Position numbers and translations under genes: made by a program
Notes under the pieces: model-generated
Seen by the model: only the letters and a program-made list of their open reading frames with translations
Database searches by the model: none
What the model was told of the DNA's origin: nothing
Shown here: one piece after another, positions 10,100 to 21,359 of the stretch
How the letters are laid out: each line of letters begins with the position of its first letter
Numbering within the stretch: the first letter of the stretch is position 1
DNA from: Spinellus fusiger
Lineage: Eukaryota; Mucoromycota; Mucoromycetes; Mucorales; Phycomycetaceae
Direction: 5' to 3'
Length of the DNA stretch: 64,000 nt
NCBI GenBank assembly: GCA_025094145.1
Contig: JALLLS010000002.1
Coordinates: 868,001 to 932,000 of the forward strand

Positions 10100-13000
10100 C
10101 TATAGGTGCTGTTTTGTCTCTAATGTTTGAATACTTTGAATTACATCACCCTCTTTGAATTCAGTGAATCCTTCAAAGGACATTCCACACTCAAGGCCCT
10201 TCTTTGCTTCAGTAATATCCTTCTTCACTTGGCGAAGTTGATCCAATTCACCTAATGCAGCAATAAAAGTCAGATAACAGTTGAATAACAGTGCAACCAA
10301 CCAGCACATTCTCCCCAATAGACTTACCTTCCCAGATAGTATCCTTGTCTCTAACAATTCTCACTTTGCCATTGCGTGAAATGGATCCATTGGTCACTCT
10401 ACATCCTGCCACCGGCTTTGTCTCTCGGCCTTTGGTACTAATATCAAATACCTGCAGAATACTTGCTTCTCCTACAACTTGGGTAGTAATAATAGGAGGC
10501 AACATATCACTCAGTCTATCCTTTACATCTTCCAGTAACTTATAAATGATAGAGTAAGATCGAACAGTAACACCACAACGGCCTGCATCTGCCTGGATCT
10601 TTTTATCTGCCTTGACATTAAATCCAAGAACATGGCCCTCGCAGGCTGCTGCTAACTGAATATCGCCTTCTGTAATATTGCCCACTCCTTTGTGGATGAC
10701 TTTGACTCTGATCAGTTTGTTCTGTAGTCCAGCAAGTGAATCCACTACTGCTTCCACAGTACCACTCACATCACCTGTAGTCATTGTAGTTAGTTATCCA
10801 TAACAAAACATATCCACCTTCTCACTCTTTTATTGTTGTGCTTCCACTGCCAATGTCCTGTACCTTTTACAATGGCTTTGAGTTCTAATCTCTCGGGTCC
10901 TGTTTCTTCTGCATTCTCCTCTCGAGCCAACTGAATCTCACTCAACCGCTTGTTCAATGAGTCTGGTACTTTATCCCATAAACCACGTTGGTAAAGATAC
11001 ATTTCTTTCTTGTACTCCTTCTCAGCCAGTCGCTCCTGCTCCAGCTGTTCACGTTGTGTACGTCGCTTGCTATTAATCACATCTAAATCCAACAACTGGC
11101 GATCTCTCTCAAGTCGTGCTATTCTGTTATCCACTACTGACTTGGCAATTGTCTATTATAGATGTCCCATAATATACATATATAAATGCATACATATATA
11201 CATACAAATCACCCCTTATTGTCTCTTGTAGCTACCTCATCTGGAGACGGAAGCATCTCGTCGCCTGCTTGGGGCACTTCTTTCCATCCAATCACTTTCA
11301 CAGGTGTGCCAGGAGTAGCTTCTTTCACTGCTTTACCTGTATGATCTGTCATGGATCGAATCTTACACCATGTCTGTCCTGCCACTACCACAGATCCCAC
11401 CTTGAGGACACCACTTTTCACCAACACAGTAGCAACATTGCCACGTCCCTTTTCCATTTGAGATTCAATCACGACTCCTTCAGCTGGGGCTTCATGCTCT
11501 GCTCTCAACTCCAACACTTCAGACAAGGTAGAGATGGTTTCTTCCAATTGATCCAAGTTGAGTCCAGTCAGTCCAGACACTTCTACACAGGGCACTTCTC
11601 CTCCAATTTCTTCCAAATGAACATTGTAACGAATCAACTCCTGTTTAATCTTGGAAACATCGACACCTGGTTTATCACATTTGTTAATAGCAACAACAAG
11701 AGGTACGCCTGCATTCTGAGCATGTTGAATAGCCTCTTGTGTCTGGGGCATCACACCATCGTCTGCTGCCACTACCAAGACAATAATATCGGTGACTTGG
11801 GCACCACGCGCACGCATAGAAGAAAAGGCAGCGTGGCCAGGGGTGTCTAAGAAAGTGATTTGCTTTTTGGAGGGTAGAGTGACTAGCATCTTCATATAAG
11901 ACAGGGATACTCAGAGACACCTGGGATCCACTTACCAGAGAAGGCACCAATATGTTGAGTAATGCCACCTGCTTCTCCCGCTGCTACAGATGTTTGGCGC
12001 AATGTGTCTAGTAAAGTGGTCTTTCCGTGATCTACGTGGCCCATGATGGTGACGACAGGAGGTCGTAGTGGTAATGCACTAGTGTCTTCGGGAATAGGTC
12101 TGAATAAAGTAAATAAGATGTATATCGATAGGGTTGAAGTTACCTTGGAAATAGGTCAAGGGCCTGTTTGGAGTCTACTACTGGGTTCATGTCCAATTGA
12201 AGTGCAATTAAGCTGGATTCCTCTGCATTCAACACTAGAGAAAAGCAAGGTTTGTATCTAAGCTTGTTTCTTTGTTTCTCTCCTCTCTCTCAAGTCGACT
12301 CTTATGCTACCTACTGCGATCATGCGATGTGTTTTCCATTTCCAATTCTTCCATGGTCTTCATCAGTGTTTCTAATCCAATGCCACACACTATATTAGTT
12401 TCCTCAATAGAATACTTCTGTTGCTCATGTACATACCAATACGTACACCTAGCAAACGTGCCAAATTGGCTACATTGATGACTTCAGGAATATACACTTC
12501 TTGAGCTAATTTGGCAGCCTCTGCCTCCTTCTGCTTCTGCCTATCTCTCTTCTGTTGCATATAATAGCGCTGTTTCCGTACTTCCTCAGCAGCCTTGGCC
12601 AATTCTTCCTCTTTTTGCATTCGCTCACGTCTTTGAGCAGGCGACTCATGAAGAGGTATTGCTGCACTGGATCCTGCCTGACGCTCATAAGGCAAGGGTT
12701 TTTGGTGCGGCATGTTCTCAGTAGGCTGTTCTGTAGATCGAGTCCAGTCGCGTTTTGGAGGGATGCGTCTTCCTGTTGTGTCCTTTTCTCCATGACTGCC
12801 ATGACTATTCTGGTTGTTGAGTCTTCCTCCCTGCTGTCCTCCCGTCTGTCCTCCTTGTTGGTTTCTCTGATATCCTCCCATCTGTCCTCCCTGTTGGTTT
12901 CTTTGATATCCTTCCTGTTGTCCTCCCTGTTGGTTTCTCTGATATCCTCCCTGTTGTCCTCCCTGTTGGTTTCTCTGATATCCTCCCTGTTGTTTGTATC

Positions 13001-13337
13001 TAGGTCTGTTCAAATCAGAGTGACTATTCTGGCTGAATTGTTCTCTTGAAGGCTGACTGGGTTTATTGGCTCTTTCTCCAATGGAAGCTGGTACTGACCA
13101 GTCAGTTTTGGTAATGCCTTTTTTGATTGTCGTGTTGGAATTGACAGATATTTTGCCGAGCATTCCTATGGGTGTAGTAGGTTCAGTGTCGGGTTTGGTT
13201 GTGTTGAGGCGTCGGCAACTCGTATGCAGAGCCATGCGTTGACTGGAAGTTGCCAACGAAAGCATTGACTTTTGACTATCAAGTAGCTGGGTAGGGTGCT
13301 TTCCCTTGAAGAGAAGAAGGGTTCTTTGTCCACTCAT
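10100..13337 (-). CDS. MTIF2: Mitochondrial translation initiation factor IF-2
   Basis: Eight exons (13337-12437, 12389-12315, 12234-12144, 12099-11936, 11882-11236, 11152-10864, 10774-10328, 10251-10100) encode 921 residues. Exon 1 carries a Ser/Arg-rich N-terminus fitting a mitochondrial presequence, four 12-residue [16 protein letters not shown] repeats and an IF2-N segment beginning [16 protein letters not shown]. The G-domain shows G1 GHVDHGKT (~376-383), the [10 protein letters not shown] switch, G3 DTPGH and G4 NKCD. Domain II follows ([19 protein letters not shown]), then a charged linker and C-terminal domains starting [14 protein letters not shown] and ending [18 protein letters not shown]. 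It places fMet-tRNA on the small mitoribosomal subunit in a GTP-dependent way. The exon 1/2 junction is least certain because exon 2 is not conserved. Confidence 0.95.
12830..12992. repeat. Coding 36-bp tandem repeat in MTIF2 (12-residue QGG/YQRN unit)
   Basis: About four imperfect 36-bp units encode [12 protein letters not shown] with variants ending QM or QT, between the targeting region and the IF2-N segment. The opposite strand is also open (Ser/Leu-rich), an antisense shadow. Length variation between isolates would be expected. Confidence 0.88.
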
Positions 13338-13384
13338 GGCGGTTCTATGGTTTGTGAATTTTTCTTTTTTTTTTTAAAAAAAAA

Positions 13385-13387
<3 letters not shown>

Positions 13388-13422
<35 letters not shown>

Positions 13423-13457
13423 AAGAACGAAGAACGAAGAACGAAGAACGAAGAACG
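13388..13457. repeat. (ACA)n and (GAACGAA)n repeats between MTIF2 and RPP30
   Basis: An ACA trinucleotide run is followed by about five copies of a 7-bp GAACGAA-type unit in the short divergent promoter between MTIF2 and RPP30. An open frame crosses it (Asn and Glu/Arg runs), but conservation starts later, so it is treated as leader or promoter. Confidence 0.8.
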
Positions 13458-13568
13458 AGAAGTTATGTCAAGAAAACGAGAAAAATGATCCATTTCTATG
13501 AAAAAACACGTCACATTTCCATGACTTTCATTAAAGCAAGTCTCACCTTTTCAAAAAGGGGTGCGGCG

Positions 13569-14876
13569 ATGGGTAAAGTATCTTTGATCAACGACACAAT
13601 GTTCTATGACTTGAACATTCCTTACCCTGCCACCCTAGAACGAGATGACCGAGAGAGACTTGAGCGTATTTTATCTCGTATCAGTACCTGTAAATAACAT
13701 TGACACTTGAAAGAGAGAGAGAGAGAGAAGCATCACAACCTGTCACTGACTATGATAGGTGCAGTCCAAAAGGCGACGATTGCCTTGAACCGAGTCATTA
13801 CTGCAAGTCTGAAGAATGCAGAGGTACTTGTCTATTATAAAGGAATCCTCATCAAGCCTACCGTTATGGCTTGTACATGAATAGCCTTGGAACCCTATAA
13901 AGCCCGAGATCTTTAAAGATATTCAACAACTGAGACGAGTGACTATGGTAGTAGAAGATACAAAGGCCAACTATCAACTCGTAAGTATCTTGTGGGGAAG
14001 CAAAGAAGCCACTGCAATTGTGTGTGCTGGCTGACTATAAATATTCTTATTCTTACTCTTATTCTTATTCTTATTCTTATTGTTGTTGTTGTTGTTGTTG
14101 TTGTTTTGTACAGACAGCGTCCAACCCATTGAATGCAGAAATTGATATCCTGGCAGTTCAACCTACCAATATAGATATATGCAAACATGCCTGCCAAACC
14201 TACGACATTGACCTTATTTCTATTGATCTTTCCAAAAAGAAGATGCTTCCTAGTCATGTAGCCACTCAGGTTGCCATTTCACGTGGCATATTCTTCGAGA
14301 TATGCTATACACAGGCCTACCGTGGTAAGAGAATAGCTATAAAAAATAAAAAATAAAAAATAAAAAATAAAAAGATAGATAGACTTATTCATTTCCTTTT
14401 TCTCTTTTAGATGTTGACAAACGACCTGTATTTTACAGCAATGCAAAGAAATTAGTAGAATTGACACGTGGAAAGAACATTGTCTTTTCCAGTGAAGCCC
14501 TACGTGCTCTTGAGATTAGAAGCCGCTCTGACTTGAAGATCATGTAAGATGAGATATTCTACAGACTGAAAAGGCTGAGTTTTATGATAAAAGGGGTCTT
14601 TTGCTTGGCATGACAGAGGCCCAAGTAGAGGCTTCGTGCGGTTATAATTACGCACGGCTACTCAAGAAAGCAGGTAAATGTTAACAACTAAAAGAAGGCT
14701 GTACTTTGTGTTATTTATTTATTTATTTATTTGTAGAAACTCGGAAAAGTACTCTTAATGCAGCTATTCGGTTTGATCCCATAGAAGAGCCAACGGGACA
14801 GGGAGTCAAACGTAAAGGCAACGAAACACCAAAAGAGGTACCAAGCAAAAAAGCAAAAAAAGGCAAAACAGAGTGA
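13569..14876 (+). CDS. RPP30: RNase P/MRP protein subunit p30 (Rpp1)
   Basis: Seven exons (13569-13689, 13759-13823, 13885-13980, 14114-14324, 14411-14543, 14594-14673, 14737-14876) encode 281 residues, close to human RPP30 (268). Family blocks visible are MFYDLNIPYP near the start, EIDILAVQPT and DIDLISIDLS in the middle, and GIFFEICYTQAYRD followed by LTRGKNIVFSSEA and LEIRSRSDLK, with a Lys-rich tail. The protein is a PHP-like barrel subunit of nuclear RNase P and MRP, acting in tRNA 5' processing and pre-rRNA cleavage. The ATG at 13569 is preferred over upstream in-frame ATGs (e.g. 13483) because it lies closest to the conserved block; an ATG at 13602 is also possible. Convergent with the metaxin gene 73 bp downstream. 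Confidence 0.92.
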
Positions 14877-14949
14877 AGCCATGGATGTTTGTTAGAGACA
14901 TATGTACAGAGACTTCTATATCTATTCCATAAAGTATGATTGGACTTTA

Positions 14950-15837
14950 TTACAATGAGAAGTTCTTATGGATACGTTTAGCATAAGCAACAAGATTTTT
15001 GTAGTGGCGTATTTGCATAGGCAATATCTTTGCTTGGCGTTTCTCTTCTTCTGTGATGGAGCTATCATTTGCCTGGGGTGATCCCAGGATGATGTGTAGA
15101 TAGGCAAAAACAACAGCATCCACCCATGTAGGCTCACTGCACTATCAATACATGTTCATTATGGAGATGAAATTTACCTTGCATTGAAAAAGTAGTCGTT
15201 GTCCCCTAGTTGGATCGATAGTGCTTCCAAAGCATGAAGGGCATCCGAGTAGATCTACACCCCAAAAACAGTGAACAAAGCATATAGAAGAAATGTAGAA
15301 GAAGAAAAGAAAAGAGGAAATCCCTCTGCTTACTTCTTCTCTCACAAGTGTATCATGATCCGCCAATAAGTATTGAGTTGTCTTTTGTTGCTTTTGATAA
15401 GCCAAAATGGAGTGAATAGGAGCAGGTGTATGGCCAAAGTAGGCCTTGGAAGTGACTCGGGTGTAGTTCACAGGCTCCAACCATTGGAAATACAACTAAT
15501 AGAGGCGGGTGAGTGTTTTTTCTTTCTTTCTTTCTTTTTCTTCCTATCTATCTTTTACCAAAGCAGCCTTTAACTTTGTATTGGCAAGAGTAATAAAGGC
15601 CTTGGCTTCTTCAGCCTCTTTTCCACTCAATGATCTTGCCTTGTCCTAATCTATTAGGATCCACCTGCACTGATCTGTAAGCTTACATTCTCGGATATCC
15701 ATGTGTGGATCTGTTGGCCATGGAGAACAGAGCCAGTCACAGTAGCAAGAAAAGGTAATGCTCCTAAAATATGCAGGCAAATCTTCCGTCAGAACATATG
15801 TTGAACACGCACAGAGATTTTGTTTGGCCTCTTCTTT

Positions 15838-15874
<37 letters not shown>

Positions 15875-16290
15875 ATTTATAGATAAGATACCTGAGGGAG
15901 AGGCGTCAGGCTCGTTACTATTGACAATGTCAAAGTCAATATTACAAATTTTGAGATAGATCTATAAAAAAAACTTGTGAAAAAAGAGAAAGGTAGGGGT
16001 AGAGTATATGTTTTTATTATTTTTATTATTTTTATTACTTGTAGTTGTAGGCACTCCACGTCAAAACTGCCCCAAGAGTCATTCCAACCTGGACCATAAA
16101 TGTAAAGAGTGTCTTTTTGCAGACGAGGAGGCTGATACACTGCAGGATAAGTCTTGAGTGGGAAATTCTTGAGCTTCAGAAACTCAAGGAATGATGGCAG
16201 TTCGAGAGTTGGTAAGCGTCCATAACGCTCAGCAGCAGTGGTAGTCATGAAGAAGGTTTGCCTGATGTCGTTGAAATGAGACGACGGCAT
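14950..16290 (-). CDS. Metaxin/SAM37-like mitochondrial outer-membrane import protein
   Basis: Seven exons (16290-16039, 15961-15892, 15763-15687, 15645-15559, 15495-15334, 15254-15178, 15136-14950) encode 303 residues. A thioredoxin-like GST-N half is recognisable from LYIYGPGWNDSWGSFDVECL, IYLKICNIDFDIV and ALPFLATVTGSVLHG, the metaxin pattern in which an extended start and a conserved Cys replace the GST catalytic Tyr. The C-terminal half has the metaxin GST-C helix PTWVDAVVFAYLHIIL. Family members are peripheral or anchored subunits of the SAM complex that inserts beta-barrel proteins into the outer mitochondrial membrane. No clear C-terminal membrane anchor is seen. It could be a metaxin-1, metaxin-2 or Sam35/37 type. 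An alternative start, MTTTAAERYG, lies 14 codons in. Confidence 0.8.
15838..15876. repeat. (TA)n(TG)n microsatellite in a metaxin intron
   Basis: An alternating TA run followed by a TG run lies inside the intron 15763-15892 side of the metaxin gene, outside any exon. Confidence 0.85.
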
Positions 16291-16875
16291 TCACTGGCTC
16301 GATTTATTTTTTTGAACTGCATAGCCGTCGCTTATTCAATTCAAGGGGAGCCTAAGTGGCTTAGTCCAAGGTGAGTTGGATATGTCTGTAGAATGAATAA
16401 GATAGGATACTTGTGGTTTAAGTGATAGAAAAAGTAGCTATGAAGGTATCATTTTACTTTTACTTAATAACATTTACAAATTTACCTAATAAAAATGTCA
16501 TTTATTTCAGTAAAAGAAATATTTGTTATATGCAAAACAGTAAGGCTATACTGTATTGTATCTTTACAAGAATGAATGTTATTTATTCATTTTATTCAAA
16601 CACATACACATACACATACACATACACATATTGATCATTTGATATCATAATCATAATCATAATACAAGTAGTACATTTACACTCTATCAGTCCAAAAGAA
16701 AAAAGGTGATTTGATATTTTGTATTCATCAACAGTCTAACTTATATTTACACATTTTTAACCATTTATCCATAATATATTTTAGGTACTTTTTGAAGATT
16801 GTTCTCAAACAAAAGGCCTGTGTGTATGTATGTTTTGATATAAAGTTATCTCAAGACAAGTCCCAATCCACCTGT
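16291..16875. other. Intergenic region between SPT5 3' end and metaxin start
   Basis: AT-rich sequence holding the metaxin promoter and the SPT5 3' region. A CACATA hexanucleotide repeat lies at about 16603-16630 and a short ATAATC run at about 16645-16660. No exon is recognised. Confidence 0.6.
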
Positions 16876-19800
16876 TTATTTCCTGCTTGGTGTGTACTTG
16901 CCAACAGAACTCATGCCCATAATTTTGAACCCACTCATATCTCCTCTAAGACGTACAATACCATCATGACTGTCCACACCAATCAGAGAACCTAATTCTC
17001 CTCGATGCTCACCCAAAATAACCTTCACATCATCCTTTTTACTTGGCCGTACTGGCTCCAAGCGGTCAAATGGAACATCTGCATGTGAATCATTGCTACT
17101 CAAAAGAATAGTACATGTTCTGGATCCAGTATTGACAGAGACAATAGAGGCCAATTGACCTTCTGTGGCTCTACCATGATTTGCCGTCACTCTTACTTCA
17201 ATTTCTTCGATGGGCCAGTCTCCAGTATCATCTTGGTCTATTCTAGTATGAGTATAGTTAAGGTTTGATTTAGACTTACCTTCATCCTCTACGTGATGAT
17301 AGTCACCACCACTTGGCATAAATGGTGTTTGTGCAGAAATACCAGGTGTTGTGGGCATGTAGTTACCAGGTGTAGGAGCACTTAGCATATGAGCTACAGG
17401 TGTGGGTGCACTCAAGGCAGCTGGAGTAGCAGGAATCATGTTAGCACCTGGTGTAGGAGCACTATCATAAGGTGTAGCAGTGTGGTCATAGAGTGATGTT
17501 CCAAAATTGGCAGCGGGTGTTTGAGGATAGGGTGCAGGGGAAGGAGCTACATTGCCATAGGAAGTCTACCACCACCACAAAAATAACAAAGATATGAGTT
17601 ATGATGGGGTTCTCTTTTTATATGTATATACATACACACATACATACACATATATCTATCTTAACTTACCACTGGTGTAGGAGGTACTATAGAATGAGGT
17701 GCAGGCGTGGGTGCCAGATCACTCTCCCCGTAGCGAGCACTCCACATTGGGGTTTTACTGCCGGGATCCATATATCCTGGTGTTTTTGGGATCGTGTTAT
17801 TACTACGATGAGGTGTCTCTGCTCCCCACATGGGGGTTTTGCTACCAGAATCCCATGCAGGTGTTTTCGATCCATGAGTGAGAGAATGAGGATTGGGTGT
17901 TTTACTTCCGGAATCCCATGCGGGTGTTTTACTGCCATTCATTGTATAGGGATTAGGTGTTCGTGTTCCAGAATTCCATGCTGGTGTCCGTGCTCCTGAT
18001 GCAAAGTGCATTGGTGTCATACCACCATCTCCATAGCGTCTTGGGGTAGAAGAAGGTGCAGTAAATTCATTAGGTGTTCCAAACCTATCATTGGGAACAG
18101 CCATACCAATCGTTCCTCCCTGTGCATCAAGAAGAACGAGTTTGGCTTTGTCTACATTGATGACTTTACTGTTGGTATGTAGTTCGACTCTAGCCATGGA
18201 ATCAGTTGTATCTTTCACAATACCAACGTAGCCTTTGTGAGGACCCTGAGCAATACGAACTGTTTTTGCTACAAGATTGTCTCGACCCCCTCGACCTCGA
18301 CCATAGAAGCCACCTCTAGCAGCACCTCGACCTCGACCACGTGCATCGGGTGCACCTCTCATACTAGAAGGATTGCCATAGGGTGGTTGTTGACGAGACA
18401 AATCGCGTGGTTGAGATAGATTCTATGAACATGTCAGTGATAAAGCATTTATTACATCATGACTTACTGTGTTGGGTCTACTCTTGGCAGCTATACTAAT
18501 AACTGAGCGTGTATTATTGATCCAAACACCATAGTTCTCAACATTTTCACGGGAATGCAAAAAGACCAAGTTACGGTATAGATGTAGAATGGTACAAGTA
18601 CGTCTTTCACCACTTGTCTCTACCACTGAATCACCAGAGCGAATACTGTTTCCGTTAGCATCAGTAGCCACTGCTCTGCTGCTATCGCGCTTATTGGTAA
18701 TTTGGTGGACTGCAACTGTTCGTACTTCTGAGTTTTGTGTCAATGTTTTGAAAGATTCTCTATCTACTTTGATAATAACACCAACAGTGTAGAAACTATA
18801 TGGACTCTTTAGATTATCCCATTTGAAAATAGAAAAAAAAACTTACTCTAGCTGGACTAAGTCGTGCAATTCAAAGTTTCCAATGACTGTTCTTGTAAAT
18901 GTAATATCAGCTGCTTCTCTCAAGTCTTTTGCAAACACTTTCACTTCCTTAAGGGTGGCATCGGAAAGGATTGTAATGACACTGTCCATCACATTCACAA
19001 TCATACCACTCTCATCCTTGTAGCGTCCATTGATGACCTGAACATGGTCACCCTCTCTAAACTTCTTTCTCAGTTGTTTGGCAGGAAGAGTGACACTCTT
19101 AGTAATGCCATCTATATCAAGCTTCACAACAACAGAAGATTCTTCCACACTGCACACCACACCAGTACTGTGAATCATACCACCCTCAGTGACTTCAATA
19201 GTATCACCACTCTGAAATACTGTTGATGCCTGTGCGCTGTTGACTGCCTGTGCTGAGAGTCTAGCCAGATCAAATGCACGCTCTCCATCTTCTCCATTCA
19301 ACTCTCCTCCACCTGCGAACTTGGCAATCTCATCTAATGTTGGGTTGACATCATCCACCTGCAGTGTCGCTACTTTCATGTTCTTCTCCAAGTAACCATC
19401 TCTAAAGTGATCTGTACCCAAGAACCAATAAGGGCCTTTCTTTTGAAGACTTGCGACAGATCGACTAGCAAGTCGCTCAGGATTGAACATCTTCTGAGGA
19501 GGTCTTGCCTTAATTAAGCTTCTTTTTTTCTTATTATCCGAGTCTTCTTCAGACCCCTCCAGATCAAGACGTGGCACTAGCTTCACACGAGCACTATCCT
19601 GGGATTCGGATACTTCCAAGATTTGGGCCAAATCACCGGCATATTTGCCACGTTTTACACGCACCCACCCTCCTAAAGGCAGCTCCACCTCTTTTCTTTG
19701 AATGCTGATGGAATCAATCATGTCTTTGATAGGTACAAGCATAAGGGTTGAGTGATAGACATAGGGAATATTCAACAATGCCTAGCATAGACTTATTTGG

Positions 19801-20656
19801 CATGAGGGCTTTTTTCTGGTTACTTACCTGTTGGACGTGTGCCTGTCGTCTGGCTTCAATGTAAATATAGCCTTTGAGAGACTCTCTAGCAAAAGCAGAA
19901 AAGGTGTCCAGTGGATCATCACTTTTCTTTCTATCAAAGTAGCGTTTCATCAAGCCAAACACAACGTCTCTTTCTTTTCCAGGCTGTGGCAATACATATC
20001 CAACAAGAACATATCAACACTTGCCCTTCCTTCTTTCTTGTTGCGCTTTTACCTTGCACTTGACCATCCAAAGGTTGGGATCATTGACACTAGGAAGAAG
20101 TAGCTGTTGAGGAATTTCTTCAGGGGTTCTAAACCCCTGGGATTTACGTGCGCTGTATTTGCTCTTATAAAAGGCAGCTACTTCTTCATCATTCATGCCA
20201 TCAGTCTCTTGCTGTCTCCGTCTGTCAAGCTCAATGTGTCGTCTTTGGATTGCTGCAGCCGAGGGAAGTTCTTCATTTCCTTCTTCAATGAAACCATCTG
20301 CAGTGGTGAATCATGATCGGATTAATATCAGTCCATCTTATGCATCTAGATCGTTTGATTATTATCAATGCTGACCTTCACGACTGTAGTCCTCTTCATC
20401 CTCTTCATCGTCATCATCGTCATCAACAATGGCCATTTCATCAATGAAAGGATTATACTTTCTCTTGGCTGGGCGATGCTAAAGTGACAGAACAGATAGA
20501 GCGTTTACAAGGCAGAATACGACATGATAGTCCAGAAAGAACTTCTGTAAATACCATGTCTTCGTCCTCTTCTTCCTCTTCGTCTTCTTCGTCTTCTTCT
20601 TCATTGTCGTAGGGATTCTCGTCTTCTTCACGGTTATCTTTATCTCTGCGTGCCAT
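16876..20656 (-). CDS. SPT5: Transcription elongation factor Spt5
   Basis: Nine exons (20656-20555, 20478-20376, 20297-20053, 19983-19828, 19781-18847, 18795-18468, 18422-17670, 17565-17280, 17237-16876) encode 1,089 residues. The order is the canonical Spt5 one: an acidic N-terminus (residues ~1-70), an NGN domain (from WMVKCKPGKERDVVFGLMK, ~143-230), several KOW domains (for example GGWVRVKRGKYAGDLAQILE and EGDHVQVINGRYKDESGMI), an RGG-rich segment (~650-670) with a further KOW, a CTR, and a last KOW near the end. The CTR (~768-874) has three TPAW(N/D)SG(S/T)(K/R)TP units plus TPMW and APTP motifs, the Cdk9 phosphorylation platform. With Spt4 it clamps RNA polymerase II and promotes elongation, capping and processing. 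The acceptor at 18796 is set by restoring the VQL-D-x-x-TVGVI sequence. Confidence 0.96.
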
Positions 20657-21359
20657 TTTATGTTCTCAAAATAGTGTTTGTTCATCCATCGAAGACCTAC
20701 AGAGAATTCTACGTCACATGATTTGAGGTGACGTGGAGAAGAGTGACGCTATAAATTATGCTATTTACACTTTTTTTCACAAGTGAAAATTGTGTTTTAT
20801 GTTTAACTTTTGTGAAAAGTTTAATTGATTTTGTGAATATGTTCACAAGTCTATTTCTTCTTATCAGAGGAATATAAAGGATGCTATGACTAGTATCTCT
20901 ATCTCTATACAACTCAAAAACAAAAGGTGTAGATTAGGAATGTAATAGATATATCTCTTGAATTGATTCTGCTATTGATTGAGTAGGCTTATCTACTTTA
21001 TCCAAAGTTACATGGATTATGTTTTGTATGTTGATATTATTATAAATATATATTCCCAGCAATAGTGTTAGAAATCCAGAGGTAGAAGGAGTGCTTAGTA
21101 TAATAAAAGTTATATTTGTCAAAGTTGCAAATGTCTAGCTAGTTGCTGTCTTGAGCTTTTTTCCAATAGCTTTTTATTTATTTATTTTTAAGAAACCCCC
21201 CTTTCTTCTATCTAATGTTGGTACCAAGGTAGTCTACTATGATGAGTCCTTAAAGATTAAATGTCTGTATACTACAAGTATGACTCGAATTAAGGGTCTA
21301 TTATTATTAAAAGTAAAAAACTACTAGTTTTATGCTTATCTGACATACTATGTCAGTGA
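20657..21359. other. SPT5 promoter and AT-rich intergenic sequence
   Basis: Holds the SPT5 upstream region and then AT-rich sequence leading into the retroelement relic. The short open frames lack family similarity or splice partners; I see no gene. Confidence 0.6.

Noticed and set aside
11269..11850. Plus-strand 193-codon ORF antisense to MTIF2
   Set aside because: His/Ser/Cys-rich shadow of the conserved IF-2 G-domain on the other strand.
12555..13049. Plus-strand 164-codon Ser/Leu-repeat ORF
   Set aside because: Antisense translation of the GGYQRN repeat of MTIF2; repeated SLLVSLIS is an artefact of the 36-bp units.
13296..13568. N-terminal extension of RPP30 with Asn and Glu/Arg runs
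   Set aside because: It is translation of the ACA and GAACGAA repeats in the promoter; family similarity begins after 13569.
18841..18850. Splicing of SPT5 exon 5 to the acceptors at CTAAAG or AAAGAG
   Set aside because: The donor is phase 2; only the ATATAG acceptor at 18796 keeps the conserved KOW frame.
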